Shown here: positions 34,101-45,599 of the stretch, in pieces
Numbering within the stretch: the first letter of the stretch is position 1
Layout: each line of letters begins with the position of its first letter
NCBI GenBank assembly: GCA_037951165.1
Contig: JBBDHG010000026.1
Span: 4,791,501-4,855,500, forward strand
Origin: Lophius americanus
Lineage: Eukaryota; Chordata; Actinopteri; Lophiiformes; Lophiidae
Direction of reading: 5' to 3'
DNA length: 64,000 nt
The notes under the pieces: model-generated
Told to the model about the DNA's origin: nothing
Databases searched by the model: none
Seen by the model: only the letters and a program-made list of their open reading frames with translations
Translations under genes and position numbers: made by a program

Positions 34101-37100
34101 CCCTGTTGGTGAAAATGAGAATCGACAATAAATGTACTTTTCACATTGTAAGAATCTGCTAGGTAAATTGTTACTGGTCACATTGTACGAATGTGCTAGG
34201 TAGATTTTTACTATTCACATTGTAAGAAAGTGTGAGATAAATTTTTACAATTCATATTGTAAGAAAGTGCTGGGTAAATTCTTACTATTCCCATTGTAAG
34301 AAAGTGCAAAGTAAGTTTTTCCAATTCACAATGTAAGAATGTGTTTGGTAAATTATTACTGGTCACATCGTAAGAATGTGCTAGGTAGATTTTTACTATT
34401 CACATTGTAATTATGTAATGTAAATTCTTCCTATTCATATTTTAAGAATGTGATATGTAAATTCTTACCTTTCACACTGTAAGAATGTGCTAGGTAAATT
34501 TTCTACTATTCACATTATGAGCGTGCGGGAGATACATTTTTACAATTCCCATTTTATGAATATGCTGGGTGAATTCTAGCTTTCACTTTGTAGGAATGTA
34601 CTAGGTCAATTCTTACTTTTCACATTGTAATAATGTGTTAGGTGAATTCTTATTATTCACATGGTAACAAAATGCTGGGTAAATTCGTACTATTCACATT
34701 GTAAGGATGTGCTACCTAAATTCTTACTTTTCACACTGTAAGAATGTTTTAGGTACATTCTTATAATTCATAATTGGAGAAAGTGCTAAATTTATTTTTC
34801 AATTCACATTTTAAGAATGTGCTTGGTAGATTATTGCTTTCACATTTTGGAATCTGCTAGGTCAATTCTTACTTTTCAAGTTCTAATCATGTGTTATATA
34901 AATTCTCATTATTCACATTGTAAGAAAGTGCCAGGTAAATTCTAACTATTCATATTGTAAGAATATGCTAGGTGAATTTTTACTATTCACAAAGAAAATT
35001 TGAGAGAAATTCTTGTTACTCATATTTTAATAATGTGCTACATAAATTCTTACTTTTCACACCGTAAGAATGTTATAGGTAAATTCTTACTATTCTCATT
35101 CTGAGAAAGTTCAAAATTTATTTTTACAACACACATTTTAACTGTGTGTTTGCTTGTGCTTGGTAAATTCTTACTACTCATATTGTAAGAATATTCCCAA
35201 GCATGGAAGGATGGTAGAGTTCACACTATTTTCTTGGATATTCATAACTCACTTGTAGGAGAAGGGCAGGAAGAGGTGTTTCTCTGTGCAGACTCCACTG
35301 GTCATGTGCTTCTTCTGGTTGTCAAACTTGTAGTTGCAGGTCTGGGTGCTGCTTATCACATCGGGCAGAGGTAGGCTCTGGTGGAAGAACAGAAATACTT
35401 AGTAAGAGTAACAGAATGAGCAGATTGAACGAAAGCAAGATAACAGGTCTATGTGTTTGTTTTAAGTTTCACATGATCTGTTTTTAACTCTTTTTTTTAA
35501 ACCGTTTTGTAGGGAAATCCATCAATGCATTCAAACCCTAAAATTATGGCTCCTCATAAATCAGTGGTGAATTTAAGATGTCTCTAAATAAGGGGGCCAT
35601 AAAAGGGCCACATCTTACACAGAAGGGGGCAATATTACAAGTATATAGCGTAAATACAAAGGATCTGCGGCAGCCGACGCAGCGTCAGCAGTAACCTTTT
35701 TAAAATACCCCCAACTTTTTGGGAATATATTTACCATTAGCGACTTATAAAAAACCCATCTTGAACATGAGAATCTTTTCTATTAATGCTAAATCTGTCA
35801 CATGATGTGAATGAAGCATCACATATCAAAATATATAATATGCATGCTTAAACTCTAATGTTTTCAAAAGCCTAACCACAATCGAACAAGTGTTGGCATC
35901 AGGTTTCCATGGCGACAAGATGAGGCGGGTTGGTGATATCTCACCATGTCGGTGATTAGGGCCAGCGGACTGATGGTCTGTCGGCGGGCGTAGAAGGAGT
36001 CACAGTTGGACAAATCCCTGCTGATTGTCACGTCAGTGGCGATGTCCTTCCTGGTGTTGACGGTGAAGTCAGTGGGGCAGACTCCGTGAACTGTTGGCTG
36101 GAGATGGTAAGAAACACTGTTATCAATCAATCAATCTTTATTTATATAGCGCCAATTCACAATGGTTCTGGTCAGCACACGTGCAGGAGCGTTCTGGATC
36201 AGCTGGAGGGGCTTCCGAGACTTATTGGGACTACATGCTAGTAGGGCATTATAGTAATCCAGCCTGGAAGTAACAAATGCATGAACTAATTCTGCATCTT
36301 TTTGCGACACAATGTGCCGTATATTTAGAAATATTACGCAAATGAAAAAAGGCAGTTCTAGAAATCTGTTTTACGTGGGAGTCAACGGTCGTATCCTGAT
36401 CAAGGATACACCCAGGTTCCTCACAGTGGTACTGGAGGCCAAGTCATCCAAGTCTTAATGTCTTTGAGACACGCCTCTAAGTTGGATAAGTGATTAGATT
36501 CACCTGGTTTCATTGATAAGTACACTCGTGTGTCATCGGCATAACAATGAAAGTTTATGTATGTTTCCTGATAATGTTGCCTAAAGGGAGCAAATATAAT
36601 GTGAATAATATTGGCCCAAACACAGATCCCTGGGGAACTCTGTGGGTAACTTTGCTATATTATGAAAATAGCCAGAGCTGAGGAAGTAAACATGTTTCGT
36701 TGTTCTATAGCAATAACCCTAAATCTGATTATCATGTGATCTGAAAGATTGCGCCCCCCTCTCTCCCCCTCCATGAGAGCAGATGATGCTATCAGCCTGA
36801 TAAACTTATCTAGGACTTTGACCTGCAGCTCGAGATAGTCCTCTTATCTACTCATGGTGCAACTTGTTTGTCAGAGCATGAGTCTGTCACAAACAGATGA
36901 CGTGGTGACCTGAAACGATTGGCAAACACTGAAAATCACCATGATTTTGTTCTTCTCCTCCTCCATGACGGGCACCATGAGAGCGGAGACGATGCCCCGC
37001 TTGATGTTGAGGATGTTGACGGGCTCGTTTTCTTCAGGGTAGAGCTTGACCTCAGTCTGACCTTCAACTGTGATCTTCAAGGCGTTCCTGTGGACGTGGA

Positions 37101-40100
37101 CAGATCATCACTTACAGCCCATGCTCTCATTTATGACTGGACATTTATTACTGATCGTACATTGATACAATTTCACTGAGCTTTAAAAATAACTTGTGGT
37201 AAAAATATTGTGATTAAAAAATAGGTTGACAATGTAATTTACATTATGGTATGCTTTTTTATGGATACTGTGTATATCACGATTGAGAACTGTTGATGAT
37301 ACCAGTAAATTACTGTACAAAAGTTATATACTGTGAAAGTTTTTACTGTAATTTGCTGAAAAAATACAGTAAGAATGAATCTATCTAGTTTTGTTCTTCC
37401 ATTGCATGTAGCACATTAAATGTCAGATTAGACCTACAAGGACATTACATAAAAGTAAATTACCATATATTAAGACATACATATATAAGTTTGGAATCAA
37501 CATTATTTCACAAGAATATACCATATTTTAACATTTTATTTATTTTATAGAAATGATCATTCAGCAGAATAATACTGTTGCTTTTAGGGTCACTGCTTAT
37601 TTGTGATATTTTGACATAAAATATATATGAACTGAATCAGTGTATCTAATACAGTGATATACAAATTCAAATTTATGGTATTCTGCTGTCACCATTTGAC
37701 TTTTGATAAAGCAGTTCTTTATTTAAATTTTTTAAAGGGTATATATACATATCTATGAAATACATTAATGCAATTGATGCATTTTCACTGAATTGCATCA
37801 AACTTAATTGTTTCTCTAAGAGAGAGAGATTTCTGCTGCACTTTGTGCTAAATCAAAGTCTTGAATTAAATTGCATTAATTAAAACGCACATACTAGACA
37901 ACGTAATATTGCACCAACTTTATTTAACTTTAACTTTATTATTGTAAATACAGATGTACTGTAAACCTGTTTATGGTGACATGCTTTTAAAATACATTTG
38001 TATCAACTTAAAAACACTTACTTTTATGTTTTATCATATGAAAGTACACAATGCAAGAATATTACATGAAATTATAGTAAATTAGCTTATATGTAGAGAT
38101 ATATATTTACTTTGCGGCAAATTATTCAACAATTGTAGTATGTAGCTGTTTTGTAATTCATTTTCTGTAGAAATTATGCGTTTGCTGAATGATGAAAGGC
38201 TTTACAATGTAAATTTAAATGAACATATCAGTTGAATAATACTGTTTTTTGCTTGCGACACTGTTTCATTTTCCCGTTAATATTACTTAAGGTCACATTT
38301 TCGCTATAAAAGTAATTTCCGTAATACATTAAGAAGTAGCTGTCATGAAATTTTTAAACTATAATTCCTATTTTTTTTCTGTTTTTTTTTTACAGCAAGA
38401 GAATATCTTTAGCGTTGGTGAACATTGTTATCATTTAAGCTTCACTAGAAAATTAAAATACAAACCTTTATAAAATTAGAAGTAATGTACTTTTGGTGTA
38501 TCAATATATAATTTTATTGTTGTTATTTGATTGTTTCTTTACAGTCATTTCTACAAGAAAAGGTTTTTGGTTTTTTTCATAGTGTTCTGATGACTATACT
38601 ATATGAAACTTAAAAGTATTCCTGAAACGATAAGGAGGCGACTTACTTGGCCATGGCCGCTTTGAAAGCCGAGGTGCCAGCGGCAGGACTATAAACGGGG
38701 TTTCCACCTTCATCCATTCTGGAGATCTCCTTCAGAGAGCACTCTGTGGTGCGGATGATGAAGCTACAGGTCTGGGGCACTTCCACCTCAACCTATTCAG
38801 AAGATTAAACACCAGAGTGAGGAATTTTTTTTTTTTTTAAAGGTCTGCTGGGTTTGAGTCTTGTGAGATTTACCTTGCAGGAAACTTTCGGGCCGCTCAT
38901 GTCGTTGGTCGCTCCTTTCACGCCATTGAAGGTCTCAGCATCATAGTCGTACACAAACCGCCTGAAGTTCTTGAACCTTTTGGACACTGTAGAGTAGTCC
39001 ACACATTACTTAGATGAGTCTAAACGTCAATCTTCAGTCTTTATAAGGCTTAATGTCAGAGATACTGTAAACGGATCTTGAAATATTATCGAAAACACGG
39101 AAAATGGCTCAATATTCAAAGGTAATAAATTCCCCTTTTTTCTGCAAGATCATAAAATTTTATTTTATCTTAGTCTAAAATTCCACCCCAAAGGACATCC
39201 TTAACCCTGTATAACCTTCATAACATTCTGGTCATAGAGGTGATATTTTTTCTCTTTAAAGTTGTGGCTGACATAAAACGTATCAAATCAAATATCTGGA
39301 ACACATTTCTGAAACTATTTTCGAAATGCTGACCCTAAAAATGTAATTTATTAGGCATTTGTGATGATTTTTCTTTCTCTTCTTTTGAATAATAAATTAG
39401 TTTGACAGATATCCCCCCCCCCCTCTCTCTCTATATATATCATCTTTTTCTATGATATGTCAAATATGTCAAAACTTTAACTACACAAATATACTTTTCT
39501 GACTTGTTTCATCTTAATTTGGTCAAAATAAGCTGTTGGAACGGGTCAAATGTATTACAGGACATGTGATTAAAGCATTGGGATTGTTAAATGGATTTGT
39601 TTTGTTGACATAACAAACAAACAAGCAAACCATTTGCATTTAGGGACATACTGAGTTAAATGAAAATAGTCAAGGTTTTAAGCTTTTATAAGGTACTGTT
39701 CTTAGTGTTTATACAGTTTTTAACACTAAACTAAACAGTTATTTATAAAATTAAAAAAGATAACTCACAAAGGCAAACTGGAGATTGTTCCTCGACATTT
39801 TGTTCTGTGAAGGATGAAAGACACAGTTTTTAGATTTAAAAAGCATAATCTGCTTCATAACTTCATTTAGAACACTTTAATCAGGATTGAATGTGTAATT
39901 ACATGCTTATAAGTATTTAAACTCAACATTATTTGCTAAAAATCCTTAATTCTTGCTGGATTTTTGTAAAAACAATACCATCATTAAACACCAAATATGG
40001 AAGAAATAAAAACTTGCTTATGTCTATTCTCAAATAAATGTAAAAATGTATCCTTAATTCTATGATCTTCCATTTTTGTAAATGATACTCACGAGCTAGG

Positions 40101-40147
40101 CTGCATGTGCTCAGCAGCAGCAAAACGCAGAGCTTGGTACCCCCCAT
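21019..40147 (-). CDS. apob: Apolipoprotein B, complete gene (apob-1, 26 exons, 3,296 aa)
   Basis: This is the structural protein of very-low-density and related lipoproteins, secreted from liver and intestine after lipid loading by microsomal triglyceride transfer protein. Exon borders are 40093-40147, 39769-39804, 38874-38986, 38647-38792, 36940-37087, 35945-36097, 35253-35377, 33773-33858, 33233-33683, 33035-33149, 32078-32224, 31756-31967, 31441-31660, 31116-31277, 30827-31030, 30571-30738, 30138-30343, 29194-29361, 28971-29101, 28676-28877, 28005-28177, 27723-27898, 27513-27628, 27014-27387, 22234-26918 and 21019-22137. All carry AG/GT sites and join without a stop. The start is a signal peptide (MGGTKLCVLLLLSTCSLA). 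Exons 2-13 hold the vitellogenin-like lipid-transfer N-terminal domain. The protein is about 1,270 residues shorter than human apoB-100 (4,563 aa); the difference lies in the central and C-terminal parts. Confidence 0.94.
22234..26918 (-). CDS. apob: apob-1 giant exon 25 (4,685 bp, lipid-binding beta/alpha domains)
   Basis: This exon encodes residues about 1363-2924 and corresponds to the giant exon 26 of human APOB. The start is beta-rich lipid-binding sequence (GQLYSKFLLKAEP matches human exactly). A helical stretch follows near 24350-25050, then IPCFGKLYGEF, NGEADLDLLRVPITIPE and a Pro-rich segment (VPAYKVPVMNVEVSTFTIPMP). Two junctions look like deletions relative to apob-2. At about 24335 helix runs straight into IPCFGKLYG. 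At about 22340-22370 the sequence passes from the region after receptor site B directly to VPSAGFIALQ, which is a separate exon in apob-2. The basic site B motif is absent (positions 22490-22560). Confidence 0.92.
29460..29950. repeat. Dispersed fish repeat in apob-1 intron 17
   Basis: Two diverged blocks share GTCTGTTAGCAG... GGACTTTTGTGAAACTTGGTGG (about 29475-29550) and TTGACAGATTCTAATGAAACTTGGCGG (about 29868-29900), each followed by an ATCCAGA/GATCCAGATAAAG string. The same family occurs in the large pum2 intron (6.3-6.9 kb). I cannot name the family with confidence. Confidence 0.5.
33233..40147 (-). CDS. apob: apob-1 exons 1-9: signal peptide and N-terminal lipid-transfer domain
   Basis: These nine exons (residues 1-438) align in order with the start of mammalian apoB. 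FKNFRRFVYDYDAET corresponds to the human FKHLRKYTYNYEAES region, EVEVPQTCSFIIRTTECSLKE to EVPQLCSFILKTSQCTLKE, and VNILNIKRGIVSALMVP to YILNIKRGIISALLVP. DFTVNTRKDIATDVTISRDL and TCNYKFDNQKKHMTSGVCTEKH follow. Conserved cysteines fall in these blocks (CSF, TEC, CNY, VCTEKH), as expected for the disulfide-rich betaalpha1 domain that contacts microsomal triglyceride transfer protein. Exon 9 begins the helical segment (ASIFNKLVSELRGL, LVQCGTPEC). The exon phases are consistent at every junction. Confidence 0.93.
33905..34040 (+). repeat. SINE-like fragment in apob-1 intron 7
   Basis: CACCAATACTGCATGTTCTTGGACTATGGGAGGAAGC... CGAACACGCAAACTC is the common body of fish tRNA-derived SINEs in which 'tttggactgtgggaggaagccgga' recurs. 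It is truncated and about 80-85% recognisable by eye. Confidence 0.5.
34130..35200. repeat. 37-bp minisatellite filling apob-1 intron 7
   Basis: About 29 diverged units of a 37-bp period, with core TATTCACATTGTAAGAATGT followed by GCTAGGTAAATTCT. Unit starts at 34142, 34179 and 34216 give the period. The array takes up most of the 1.39-kb intron between exons 35253-35377 and 33773-33858. Units differ by many single substitutions, indicating an old array. The arms TTCACATTGTAA/TTCTTAC are partly complementary. Confidence 0.93.
36122..36660. mobile_element. LINE-like interspersed repeat in apob-1 intron 5
   Basis: The segment starts ATCAATCTTTATTTATATAGCGCC and contains TGTGTCATCGGCATAACAATG, TTGCCTAAAGGGAGCAAATA and CCAAACACAGATCCCTGGGG. 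These strings recur across teleost genomes in copies of a non-LTR-type repeat. No open frame remains and the family assignment is uncertain. A short related fragment (GGCCAAGGATGGAGCTCTTGTGGACCCC) is seen near 47140-47175. Confidence 0.5.
37088..38646 (-). other. apob: apob-1 intron 4, AT-rich, nothing recognised
   Basis: A very AT-rich intron with scattered TATAT runs. No transposon, RNA gene or additional exon was recognised between the acceptor at 37088 and the donor at 38646. Confidence 0.6.
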
Positions 40148-40237
40148 GATGGGCTCGGTAAAGCTCCCTGAATCCTGAAACGTAAGGAGAGTCCTCCTCC
40201 TTAAGTGAAGACTAATTCTCAAGAGTTGCTCCGCTGC

Positions 40238-40310
40238 CTTATATAGTTCCTAGATCTTACTGTACGGGATTACCACGATGTGCAAATGTGTTGCCCTGGT
40301 TTCAAAGTCT
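40238..40310 (-). promoter_or_regulatory. apob: apob-1 core promoter with HNF4-like site
   Basis: On the minus strand TATATAAG lies at 40238-40245, placing the start site near 40210 and leaving a roughly 65-base leader before the ATG at 40147. Upstream, TTTCAAAGTCTGA (40301-40313) contains the CAAAGTC core typical of HNF4, and CCAAAGGTTA near 40329-40338 is a second half-site. HNF4 control of apoB in liver and gut is established in mammals. Binding here is inferred from the motif only. Confidence 0.6.
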
Positions 40311-41130
40311 GAGCAGTCCTTGTGGCAGGCCAAAGGTTAGAGCGTTTCACAAACCAAGATGTGTCTGTCAGCACAGGGTGGGGGTCGTGTCACTGTGTAA
40401 AATTATCTCCTCAGCTCCTTTTTTATTATTTGGAGGTGTGTTCTTAATGCTAATTTTTTGGGGGGGTTTTTCTCATGAAAAAAAGGACTATTATTGGTTA
40501 TCATGACATGAAATCCTGTTTATCGATTAAAAAAACATTTCCAATCAGATTAAGGTCATATAAAAGTACGTATATCCTGAGTCAGGAGCTGTGATTGCTT
40601 GTGTGATCAAAGTACAGAGCTTAAGTAAAATTAATTAGTCATAACAACAATGTAATATATTTATTTTACATTAACTGCATTTTTTTTGTCTTGCTTTTCA
40701 CTTTAAATCCTTTAAGTACAATGGTTTAGAGAGTTTTCATTGTTTCATTCCATGCTTAGAGACTTTTCATTCAGTTTGCTGAACAATTCAACAAAGAATG
40801 AAAAGTCAATACACTACAGATCCCAACTGAAGGTTTTTAGGACAAAGGTTGCGTGATAGGATTCACAAATAAAAGAAAAACTCTGACAGAGACTTACATA
40901 AGCCTTTGTCCTGTGAGAGCTGTACTAAATGATTCATACAGATGCAGAATCGAAACCTGTAACCAGGGTGTGTTAGTTATCTCCACTTGTTAGATCATGT
41001 CCTATGCTGAGCTACATTAGCCCTTTAATGACCTGCAAACACAAATGTTATTGTTGCAGTATGTTCTGCCTATCCTGATCTTTAGATTTTAAACATCATG
41101 CACAAACAACATCATATTTTATTACAGAAT
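40311..41130. other. Upstream region of apob-1, nothing further recognised
   Basis: No coding exon, transposon terminus or RNA gene was recognised. It probably includes more distal apob-1 control sequence, but no motif is strong enough to list. Confidence 0.45.
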
Positions 41131-41139
41131 GATAAGCAC

Positions 41140-41875
41140 ATGTGCGCAGATAACATTAATTATGGCGGCCTTAGCCTCCTGAGGTAATGCAGGGATATTA
41201 GGAATTGTGTTATTACAGCACCCACATATAGTTTGACCTACATGGGAAGAAATAGTATGATGTACTTCCAAAATATAATAATTAAGTACTTTATGGATTT
41301 CCTTTTGTTCCTTGTCCAGATTAAACTGCCGGTGTCCGACATCACTGAGGTGGACTCTTCTTTGAAAAACTGCTTTAGTGGAGCCGCAGTGGAGGGTTTG
41401 AAAGCATGAATTGTTCTGTTCTTTCTTTTCAGGTCCCACAACATCATCATAATGGGGTTAAGGTCCATACTTTGACCAGATCTCTTCAAAAATATTCCTT
41501 TTATTCCTTTCAATCCATTCAGACATTGTTTTCTTCCCATGATTTTTTTTTCCAACATGACCCAGTTTTACTTGAGTTTCAACTCAAAGACTGATGACCT
41601 GATATTCCTGAAGCAGCGAAGCATCTCCACAACATCACACTACCACCTGCACGTTTGACTGCATTCTTCTCGTTGAATGCTGTGTGCGGTTTATACCAGC
41701 TGTAAGGGAAACACCTGTCTCCAAACAGACCAGTCCATAGGACATGCTCTTTAAGCCCAGAGGGTCATCAAGGTGTGTTATGGCCAATTTCAAAAGAGCC
41801 CTAATGTTCTTCTCGGTCAGCAGTTCTCCTTTCCACACCTTAAATATCGTCCTTTTCGTCAAGTGTCTTTAGAAT
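41140..41875 (-). pseudogene. Tc1-like transposase remnant (third family)
   Basis: Minus-strand frames carry, from right to left, KGELLTEKNIRALLKLAITHLDDP followed by a degraded WxxxSYGLVCLETG block. Later comes MDLNPIMMMLWDLKRKN ... FKPSTAAPLKQFFKEEST, the counterpart of the PDLNPIExLWxxLKR segment of Tc1 transposases. Frames are interrupted several times. Termini were not identified. Confidence 0.6.
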
Positions 41876-42083
41876 AAGACAAAAGACAATTGACATGTCT
41901 TGTCGTGGCTCTGACCTTTATTGAGGTGAGAGAGGCCTCAAAGTCCTTTGATGTTTTGTCTAGATTTTCATTTGGAACTTCTTGAATGTGCATTCAGCCT
42001 GTACTTGGAGGACATTTGGAAGGTGGTCTACTCTGTATGAACGTTCACTGTTGATCCAAGTCTTCTCCAAGACGAGATAATAA

Positions 42084-42180
42084 GTTAAGATAAGATGAGA
42101 TATACTTTATTGTCCCCGAATGGAAATTTGTTATCCCTAACTACAATTTCACAGAATGTACAAGGCAGAAAACATGCAAT
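42084..42180. repeat. Non-LTR retrotransposon tail-like repeat
   Basis: GATATACTTTATTGTCCCCGAATGGAAATTTG ends in a form common at the 3' tails of teleost LINE/SINE copies (TTTATTGTCCCCGAAGGGAAAT type). Only about 100 bases are recognisable. Confidence 0.45.
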
Positions 42181-43064
42181 ACATGCTCCATACAAAATCT
42201 GTCTCACTGTGGATCAGTGGATTCCCAGAGACATAACAGCTTTGGAGCCCCTCCCACACGCCTCTCTTTCAATCACCTTCTGGAAATTCTTTTGATTTTG
42301 GTATAGTGTGCTACTAGTTTGACCTGGGAGCAAACTTCCTGCTTCTGCAGATGATCAACAGAAGTGATGGTGTGATTGAACAGTTACCATGTCTGAAGAA
42401 GCAGACCTACAACAATTGTTCAGTAATTCATAAGACAAATATTCCTTGACTGATTCACACAACAGAAATATTTTTGGAGGAATTGTTCTGAGCTCTGGAC
42501 AAATGTGACAGTTGTTTCTCACATTGTTTTTATTTTATTTTACAGACCAAAGAAGGCCCTCGGTTCAACGTCAGAGGAGAATCAACTGCTACTCACTCAG
42601 TTCTTTTATTCTTTCTGCTTATATCAGGCTGATTAATGTCAACAGTAATTATATGAATGTAAACCAGTCCCTGTGATCTCAGGTAGACGTTGTGTGTTTC
42701 TATGTTTGTAACATTTCTCTAATGTTTTCCTGGTTTGAACCCATCCACAGTGACCAGAGAGTGCCAGAGTGTTTGCTGCGCTTATCTTCCGACCCATAGT
42801 TTGATCTGCTGTCGCTGGCATGCTTGTGCTCTACTGACTGAATTTTCTTGTTTATTTATTGATCTTTTATGGGAACAGGGGAAGGATGTGAAACTGAACA
42901 GCCTGTTCATGTTAGAACCGGGGTCAATCAGAAAAGGCAGAGAATGAAGAAGGATGGATGATTTATTACAACTGATAATGCATGATAACTGGATCTGTGC
43001 TATTGTCCCCGACAGCAAGGCTATATCCCCCAAAAGTCCCGAATCCCCTGCTTTGTATAACAAA

Positions 43065-43560
43065 AAGAGCTCCCCTTGTGAGTAAAATATGAACTTCTAG
43101 ACTAAAATATAATATACAAGATATATTGTCCAGTGTCCAAAGCTGGACAAAAACGGACCAACAATAAGGGGGTTAAGGCTAAAAAATGGTTTTATTTCTT
43201 AAAAAAAGCTCCCCCTATTGAGTAAAACATAAACTATTATAGAAAAATATAATATATATACAAGATAGATCTCCTCAAGTCCATTCATACGTTCCAAATT
43301 TGGACTAAATGGGACAAATGGCCGAGAAATTATGACCAAAAAACTTTCAGAATTAAAGCTCCCCGTAGAGAGGGGAATTTTACAACTGACGAAATCAACC
43401 CAGTTCTTCCTCGCATTAAGGTCTATAAAAGAATTAACTTTTAATCTTATGTTTCGAAAAGAGATTTTCGTAAAGACAAAGATCACCATTATGAGTAAAA
43501 TATGAACTAGTAGAGTAAAATGCCATATTTACGAGATAGATTTTTTTGATTCAATTCATA
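43065..43560. repeat. Degenerate tandem repeat, three blocks
   Basis: Blocks of about 65 bases starting near 43067, 43205 and 43477 share GAGTAAAAYATRAACT...TAGA..AAAATA...TACAAGATA. The first two are 138 bases apart and the third 273 further, about twice that. The intervening text (GTTCTTCCTCGCATTAAGGTCTAT) resembles sequence at 1770-1795, inside the pum2 intron, so the family is dispersed. I could not assign it to a known class. Confidence 0.55.
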
Positions 43561-44311
43561 TTCACCAAATCCTGACAAACTCGGACCAACAGCTGATAAA
43601 TTATGGTCTGACAATTTTGGAGATATAGCTCACGCCTAGTGCCAGAAATAAGCAATCCAACTTATCCCAAAACATTCCAGTTCTTTCTGACATTAATGTC
43701 TATTTGGGTCTAAAATTTGAAAATGTTCCATGACATAAAATCCCAGAAATTTCGGTGATATAATGAGTCTATTATAAAGTCTTTGGCACTCAGACTCTTG
43801 GGGGAGATTTTGATCGAAGGGTCTCTTCCCTGAGCAGCAGCATGGAACCCCCCTTCTGTGGAATTCACACAGAGAAATAGGGGAATTTTAAGTCTGAAAA
43901 TCATCATTTGACATCGAAGGGTACATTTTTTTAAAGGTACGAATTCCTACTGTAAGGTATAAAATGAATGTATAAAAGTACATTTTTGCCTCTAAGGGTG
44001 TTGGGATGCTCTTTTAAGATACAGACACAAAGGTACAATGGTACAATGCTTATACCCTGTTAGTGTTATACCCTAGATTGATTTAGGTCCATTCCTGTAC
44101 CTTGAGTCCTTGGTAAGTAGGAAGCGATGGGGAAGATATCAGGATGGGAATATCGGGATTCAATCCTCTATACGTTATTCTTTATATGGACCCTTGCTAC
44201 CTTCCATAACAGTGGTCTCTATTCTTCCTGTTCAAAAGCTATGGCAGCCAAAAAAGCAAAAAACAAAACAATACTTTTGATGTACAGAGTACAAAGTGCA
44301 ATTATGTTGTA

Positions 44312-44592
44312 AGGTTCTAAGCAGGAAAGAACCGGATCTGAACAACTCTGACAAGGACCAAATTGTGATGGTTGGGCGAATGGGTCAGAGCAAATCCTCA
44401 GATGCAGTTCATGTTGGATGTTCCCAGTTAGCAGTGGTAAGAACCCCCCAACAAAGTGTCAAAGGAAGGACAACTGGTGAGCCGGTGTGTGTCATAGGTG
44501 TCCTAGGCTCAGAAAGGTTTCACAACACACAGAGCTACGGGACCTACAAATTATTAGGCAGGTGGTCTTTATGTTGTGGTTGATCAGTATCC
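44312..44592 (+). mobile_element. Internally deleted Tc1-like fragment
   Basis: Coding-sense plus-strand sequence carries DKDQIVMVGRMGQSKSSDA and VGCSQLAVV, the DNA-binding region of the same Tc1-like family as 18.55 kb. It then jumps to a terminus reading TATGTTGTGGTTGATCAGTA. It is non-autonomous. Confidence 0.7.
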
Positions 44593-45388
44593 AAAAAAAG
44601 TGCATGATGGCCCATGTCAATGAAAAACCCACCACTCATATAGTCCAGGGAAAAGTTACCGTGGTCCCCAGTGGATTTATGTTTTGGGATTTCGGGTCCT
44701 TGCACTGTATTGACAATTCTTAGACTCACAGCAAGGGTTCGCTGACACCTAAAAGTCAGTCAAGTCTCAGTTTCTTCTCCAACTGTTTGTGGAAAAGTCC
44801 AAGTTGGATTCAGTAGCACCAGGAAAGGAGTGAAATCAGACAAATTGCATCTTTGTCTATATTATCAAAGTCTTAACTGCCTTGGCTAACCTTTCACCTT
44901 TAAGAAGTGACAGCTTCTTCAGGACAGAGGTGAACTCAAGATAAGTTAATCAGGCAGAAGACGGCAGAACTTGCATAAGGGTCACAACAGCACTGAGCAC
45001 AGCGAGTACAGAAAATATCGCTCTGGGGTCTGGAGCCAATGGACATAATGAAATGTTATGTTTGATTGATGATCTTAAAGTATAGTTTCAGAGTTTTCTT
45101 TATTCATAGGGTTGTTATGATGTATCACAGCCATTTTCAATCATAACCCATAATGAACAATTGTTTGAAAGCTATGGTGGGGTCCTTATACGGCTTTATC
45201 CAATATATTCAACCCATGGTGTCCCTACCTGCAGATTATGCAGATTATGCTGATTGTTTTTACTGCTACTAAAAGTAAGTCTCGATACATTTAATAATTG
45301 TAATGCCTCACTAACATGTCCTGAATTACTCTTTACCAGTTCTGACAACATATTTGAAACAGAATGATAAAAAACATCAAGCTTGTAT

Positions 45389-45590
45389 ATGATAATAATA
45401 ATAATAATAATAATAGTTATAATAATAGAAATAATAATAATAATAACAACAGGAATAATGATATTAATCACAAATGAAAGTAATCATAACTGATATTATT
45501 ATTATCTTCATTATTATTATTATTTTCATTATTGCTATTATTCTTATTCTTATTCTTATTATTCTTATTCTTATTATTATTATATGTTTG
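45389..45590. repeat. Large (AAT)n / (ATT)n inverted pair
   Basis: An ATA/AAT-rich block at 45389-45460 is followed about 30 bases later by a TTA/ATT-rich block at 45495-45590 that is its approximate reverse complement. This could form a long hairpin. It creates isoleucine-rich ORFs of no biological meaning. Confidence 0.85.
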
Positions 45591-45599
45591 TGATATAAA

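Noticed and set aside
34130..35200. Regular 37-bp repeats resembling a CRISPR array
   Set aside because: The repeats are contiguous without unique spacers, diverged, and inside an intron of a vertebrate gene; this is a minisatellite.
45196..45471. Isoleucine-rich ORF
   Set aside because: It is produced by the AAT/ATT trinucleotide repeat.
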